29,047 nucleotides of DNA from JBOHUC01 sp050733935 (lineage in GTDB: Bacteria; Eisenbacteria; RBG-16-71-46; DASYSL01), in the NCBI GenBank assembly GCA_050733935.1, contig JBOHUC010000038.1, positions 1-29,047 on the forward strand. The letters are read 5' to 3'. Every line of letters starts with the position of its first letter. Position 1 is the first letter of the stretch. The notes below the pieces were generated by a model that saw only the letters and a program-made list of their open reading frames with translations, ran no database searches and was not told where the DNA came from. This document shows, piece after piece, positions 26,295 through 29,047 of this stretch. A program made the position numbers and the translations under genes.

Positions 26295-27730
26295 CGGGAT
26301 CTCCTGCGCGAGGCGGAACGAACGGGCGACGTTTGCAGCATACCGGGTGCGCGCGGACCGGTCAACGCACGCACGCGCCCGACGATCGCCCACGCGAGCA
26401 CGACCAGCGCGACGAGCGAGACACCCGGGCCCGCGAGGTCGCCCGCGCGCGTGAACGGGGTCGGTGGTGGCGGCGTCTCGGGCGCCGGGAGCGGTCCGAG
26501 CGCCACGTAGTCCTCGAACACGGGACCCGCGTCGAGCACGCGACCGTACGGGTCGACGAAGAACGTGAGCCCCGTGTTGGCCGCGCGCGCGACCGGCACC
26601 CGATGCTCGACCGCGCGAAAGACGCTCATCGCGGCGTGCTGCCACAGCGCTCCGCTCCGCCCGAACCACTCGTCGTTCGTCACGTTGACGAGGAACCGGG
26701 CGCCGCGGCGCACTTCCTCCCGCGCGGGCTCGCGAAAGATCGACTCGAAGCACACGAGGATCCCGGCCAGGCCGATTGGTGTCGGAAGCGGCGTCGGATC
26801 GGTGCCGGGAGTCCACTCCGCCTGGCCCATCTCGAGCTTCCCGAGTGCGGGCACGAGGTGCTGGAACGGCATCCGCTCCCCGAACGGGACGAGATGGATC
26901 TTTGCGTACTGCGGTCCAAGCCCGGTGTGGGGCCAGAATACGCCGGCCGCGTTCCACGACAGGACCTCGGTCGGGCCGGTGAACCGGTAGTCCGGGTAGC
27001 CGGTCAGGATCGCGACGTCGGTCGAGTCCACGAACGCCTGGAGGCGCGAGCGCTGGTCCAGGTTCTGGCGGAGGTAGGTGCCGGTCGCGGTCTCGGGCCA
27101 GATCACGAAGCGCGCTCCGCGCACGATCGCGACGCGTGAGAGGACGAGGAACTTCCCGAGCACACGATCCTCGTGCCGGCCGCTCCACTTGACCCGGCCC
27201 TCGATGTTGCCCTGGACGAGTGCCACGGGAGGACCGCTGCGGACGATCGGGGGAATGCGCGGACCGAAGAGCGCAAACGGAAGCGCGAGCCAGACCGCCG
27301 CCGCGCCGATCCCGAGCGCCGCGGGGCGCGCACGGAAGGCCCCGCCCGCGCCGCCCGTCGCGCGCTCGAAGCCCGCGAGCACGCATGCGTTCGCGAGCAC
27401 GACGAACAGGTTGACGCCGCTCAATCCGGCCAGCGACGCGATCTGGAGCACGGGCAGGAGGCTCGCCTGGCTGTAGCCGATCGAAAGCCACGGAAAGCCG
27501 AGCTCGCCCTGCGCGCGCAGCCATTCGGTCGCGAAGAAGAATAGCGGCCATCCCAGGACCACGGGAAGCCCGGCATACCGCCGCGCGAACAGGGTCCCCG
27601 CGGCGGCGAGCGCCGGATAGAGCGCGACGTAGGCCGCGGCCGCGAGCCACGCGGGGTACATGATCCAGGAGACGGTGACCGCGGTTTTGGACAGGAACGC
27701 GATCCAGTGGAGGGCCGCGGCGAAGAACAC
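26291..27730 (-). CDS. lnt: Apolipoprotein N-acyltransferase Lnt (start uncertain, coding continues upstream)
   Basis: Lnt adds the third acyl chain to lipoproteins at the inner membrane. Numbering from the GTG at 27730, the nitrilase-like periplasmic domain has the catalytic triad Glu213 (WPETATG), Lys277 (AKIHLVPFGE) and Cys327 (LVCFESIF). It is preceded by several membrane helices, including FFATEWLR and FPWLSIGYSQ, and followed by a C-terminal helix. The coordinates stop at the only standard start codon. Yet the in-frame sequence up to about 27904 encodes the conserved first helix region (LLLALAFPPIGWAPLSW, then WIGLVPTGLWLARE). That stretch has no ATG, GTG or TTG before an upstream stop, only a CTG at 27877. 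Either a non-standard start or a sequence error is likely. Its stop overlaps asd as TTGA. Confidence 0.92.
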   Translation of the reverse strand: MFFAAALHWIAFLSKTAVTVSWIMYPAWLAAAAYVALYPALAAAGTLFARRYAGLPVVLGWPLFFFATEWLRAQGELGFPWLSIGYSQASLLPVLQIASLAGLSGVNLFVVLANACVLAGFERATGGAGGAFRARPAALGIGAAAVWLALPFALFGPRIPPIVRSGPPVALVQGNIEGRVKWSGRHEDRVLGKFLVLSRVAIVRGARFVIWPETATGTYLRQNLDQRSRLQAFVDSTDVAILTGYPDYRFTGPTEVLSWNAAGVFWPHTGLGPQYAKIHLVPFGERMPFQHLVPALGKLEMGQAEWTPGTDPTPLPTPIGLAGILVCFESIFREPAREEVRRGARFLVNVTNDEWFGRSGALWQHAAMSVFRAVEHRVPVARAANTGLTFFVDPYGRVLDAGPVFEDYVALGPLPAPETPPPPTPFTRAGDLAGPGVSLVALVVLAWAIVGRVRALTGPRAPGMLQTSPVRSASRRRSR

Positions 27731-27926
27731 GAAGCCGAATGCGTAGCCGCCGCGGAACGCATCGCCGACCGTGCGCGGCGCCCCGTCCGGCTCGCGCGCA
27801 AGCCAGAGTCCCGTGGGGACGAGTCCGATCCACGAAAGCGGAGCCCAGCCGATCGGGGGAAACGCGAGCGCGAGCAGGAGCCCGCCGAGGAGCGCCGCGA
27901 TCCACGCGGCGGCGGTGTCGCGCGCG

Positions 27927-28949
27927 CTACGAGCTTTGGGCGAGACGCACCTCCCGGCCCTGTTCGGCCGACCGGTAGATCGCGTCGACGAGCCGCATGA
28001 CCTCGAGCATCTCGGCCCCGGTCGCGCCGGGGGCCGTGCCCTTCCTTACACAGTCCGCGAAGTGCGCGATCTGGGCCTCGATCGCCTGCTTGTAGACGTT
28101 GCGCGGGGAGTCGACGGCGGGCGTGACGTTGACGAGCGAGCCGTGCATGCCCTTGTGAATGCGAAGCGGATTCCAGAGTGCGGCTCCGGTCTGGCCGAAC
28201 AGGTTCACGTACGCGAAGTCGCGCTCCATGAGGAGACCCCAGGTCACCTCGAGATTGAGGACGCCGCCGCCCTCGAGGCGGATGAGCGCGACGCACGAGT
28301 CCTCGACTTCGGCCTTGCCGGCCCGGTGCGCGGACGCGGTGACCGATTCGACGGCCGGCGCGCCCAGGATGTGGAGTGCCAAATCGAGCATCTGGACGCC
28401 CAGGTCCATGAGGACACCGCCGCCCGACACCTGCTTCTGCTGGCGCCACTCCTCGGTCCGCCAGTCCGTGCGCTGCCGGAGCCAGCCCGCCTTCGTGTAG
28501 AAGACGTCCCCGAGCTCGCCCCGGTCGACGAACTTCTTCAGGATCTTCGTGTCCTCGCGGAAGCGGTGTGCGAGCGCGCACACGAGCAGGCGGTCCGCCT
28601 TGTCGGCGGCCTTCACCATCTTCTCGGTCTCGGCGGCGGTGCGCGCGATCGGGCGCTCGACCAGGACGTGCTTCCCGCTCTGGAGGGCCGCGATCGCAAG
28701 CGGCGCGTGGAGATAGTTCGGCGTGCAGACGTCGACCACGTCGATCTCGGGATCGGCGAGGATGTCCTCGAAATTCGACGTCGCGACGGGAACGCCGAAG
28801 CGCTGGGCGACGCGCAGCGCCTTTTCCTGATCGCGGTCGCACAGCGCGACCAGCTCCACGCCCTCGAGCTTCTTCCAGGCCGGGATGTGGCTCACCTGCC
28901 CGGCCACCCCGACGCCGACGAGCGCCGCCTTCAGGACCTTCTTCGCCAC
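27927..28949 (-). CDS. Gfo/Idh/MocA-family protein with altered catalytic residues
   Basis: A 340-residue dinucleotide-fold oxidoreductase. The Rossmann motif is GVGVAGQVSHIPAW (12-25), and CTPNYLHAPLAIAAL is a typical family segment. The usual EKP lysine is an arginine here (VERPIA, Arg99). The usual histidine four residues after Asp182 (D-x-x-x-H) is a glutamine (MDLGVQMLDL, Gln186). Active family members normally need both Lys and His, so this protein may have lost classical dehydrogenase activity or changed chemistry. I cannot name its substrate. It starts with GTG, with GGAGG 4 bases upstream, overlapping the end of the Fis-type regulator by 19 bases, so the two may be functionally linked. 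Confidence 0.9.
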   Translation of the reverse strand: MAKKVLKAALVGVGVAGQVSHIPAWKKLEGVELVALCDRDQEKALRVAQRFGVPVATSNFEDILADPEIDVVDVCTPNYLHAPLAIAALQSGKHVLVERPIARTAAETEKMVKAADKADRLLVCALAHRFREDTKILKKFVDRGELGDVFYTKAGWLRQRTDWRTEEWRQQKQVSGGGVLMDLGVQMLDLALHILGAPAVESVTASAHRAGKAEVEDSCVALIRLEGGGVLNLEVTWGLLMERDFAYVNLFGQTGAALWNPLRIHKGMHGSLVNVTPAVDSPRNVYKQAIEAQIAHFADCVRKGTAPGATGAEMLEVMRLVDAIYRSAEQGREVRLAQSS

Positions 28950-29047
28950 GCCTCCTCCCGTCGTTCGATCCGCTTGAGCTTGTTCCAGAGTCCCTGCCGT
29001 GAGAGCCCGAGAACGCGCGCGGCCCGCGCAACGCGGCCCCCCGCGCC
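28931..29047 (-). CDS. C-terminal Fis-type DNA-binding domain, probably of a sigma-54-dependent (NtrC-family) regulator (partial)
   Basis: An open frame entering from the right edge and ending with TGA at 28931. Its 38 residues include VARAARVLGLSRQGLWNKLKR, the classic Fis/NtrC C-terminal helix-turn-helix (AA..LG.SR..L..KLK). A basic tail of about 14 residues follows. Only the DNA-binding end is visible, so an NtrC-type enhancer-binding protein is the most likely parent but its receiver and AAA+ domains are outside the window. The stop lies 19 bases inside the next gene, which suggests co-expression with the Gfo/Idh/MocA-family gene. A small stand-alone Fis protein cannot be excluded. Confidence 0.8.
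   Translation of the reverse strand, partial: GAGGRVARAARVLGLSRQGLWNKLKRIERREEAWRRRS

Noticed and set aside
26295..27905. Upstream extension of the asd frame to a GTG at 27905, which would make an 876-residue protein
   Set aside because: The extension is out-of-frame sequence of lnt. The TTG at 26294 has a strong ribosome-binding site and a TTGA overlap and gives a normal-length Asd.

Overview
The window is a very GC-rich (about 70% by eye), gene-dense stretch from a Gram-negative (diderm) bacterium. It encodes lipid A synthesis, BamA, Skp, Lol transport and apolipoprotein N-acyltransferase. An LpxC-FabZ fusion is typical of the Bacteroidota/FCB side of the tree, and the McsA-McsB-ClpC set is shared with Firmicutes and some FCB-related lineages. 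With the high GC this suggests an uncultivated FCB-type lineage such as Eisenbacteria or a relative. That placement is inference, not proof.

All 25 genes I can support lie on the minus strand, so the biological reading order runs from 29047 down to 1. In that order: the C-terminal end of a Fis/NtrC-type regulator; a Gfo/Idh/MocA oxidoreductase with altered catalytic residues; lnt; asd; an ecfT-like permease; truA; an HtrA/Deg protease; a purine block (purB, purL, purQ, a two-module PurS-like gene, purF); lysS; a LolC/E-type permease; a 276-base gap with a large nested inverted-repeat element; lolD; mcsA, mcsB, clpC; bamA; skp; lpxD; lpxC-fabZ; lpxA; a GnnA-like oxidoreductase; and the start of lpxB, cut by the left edge.

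Most junctions are stop/start overlaps (ATGA, GTGA, TTGA, TGATG) or gaps of 33 bases or less, so large parts are probably co-transcribed and translationally coupled. The only real intergenic space is between the lolC-like gene and lolD. There the DNA can form a three-way junction whose 33-bp outer stem carries the lolC stop codon on one arm and the lolD ribosome-binding site on the other.

Functionally, the left half is an envelope-building module: lipoprotein export (Lol), outer-membrane protein assembly (BamA, Skp) and lipid A synthesis (LpxD, LpxC/FabZ, LpxA, LpxB). A protein-arginine-phosphorylation/ClpC quality-control cassette is embedded in it. The right half is housekeeping: purines, lysyl-tRNA, pseudouridine, aspartate-family amino acids and lipoprotein acylation.

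The most noteworthy items are the cloverleaf-like element, the protein that looks like two PurS modules fused in tandem, and the McsAB-ClpC cassette inside an LPS/BAM operon. I saw no tRNA, rRNA, CRISPR, insertion sequence or convincing promoter.
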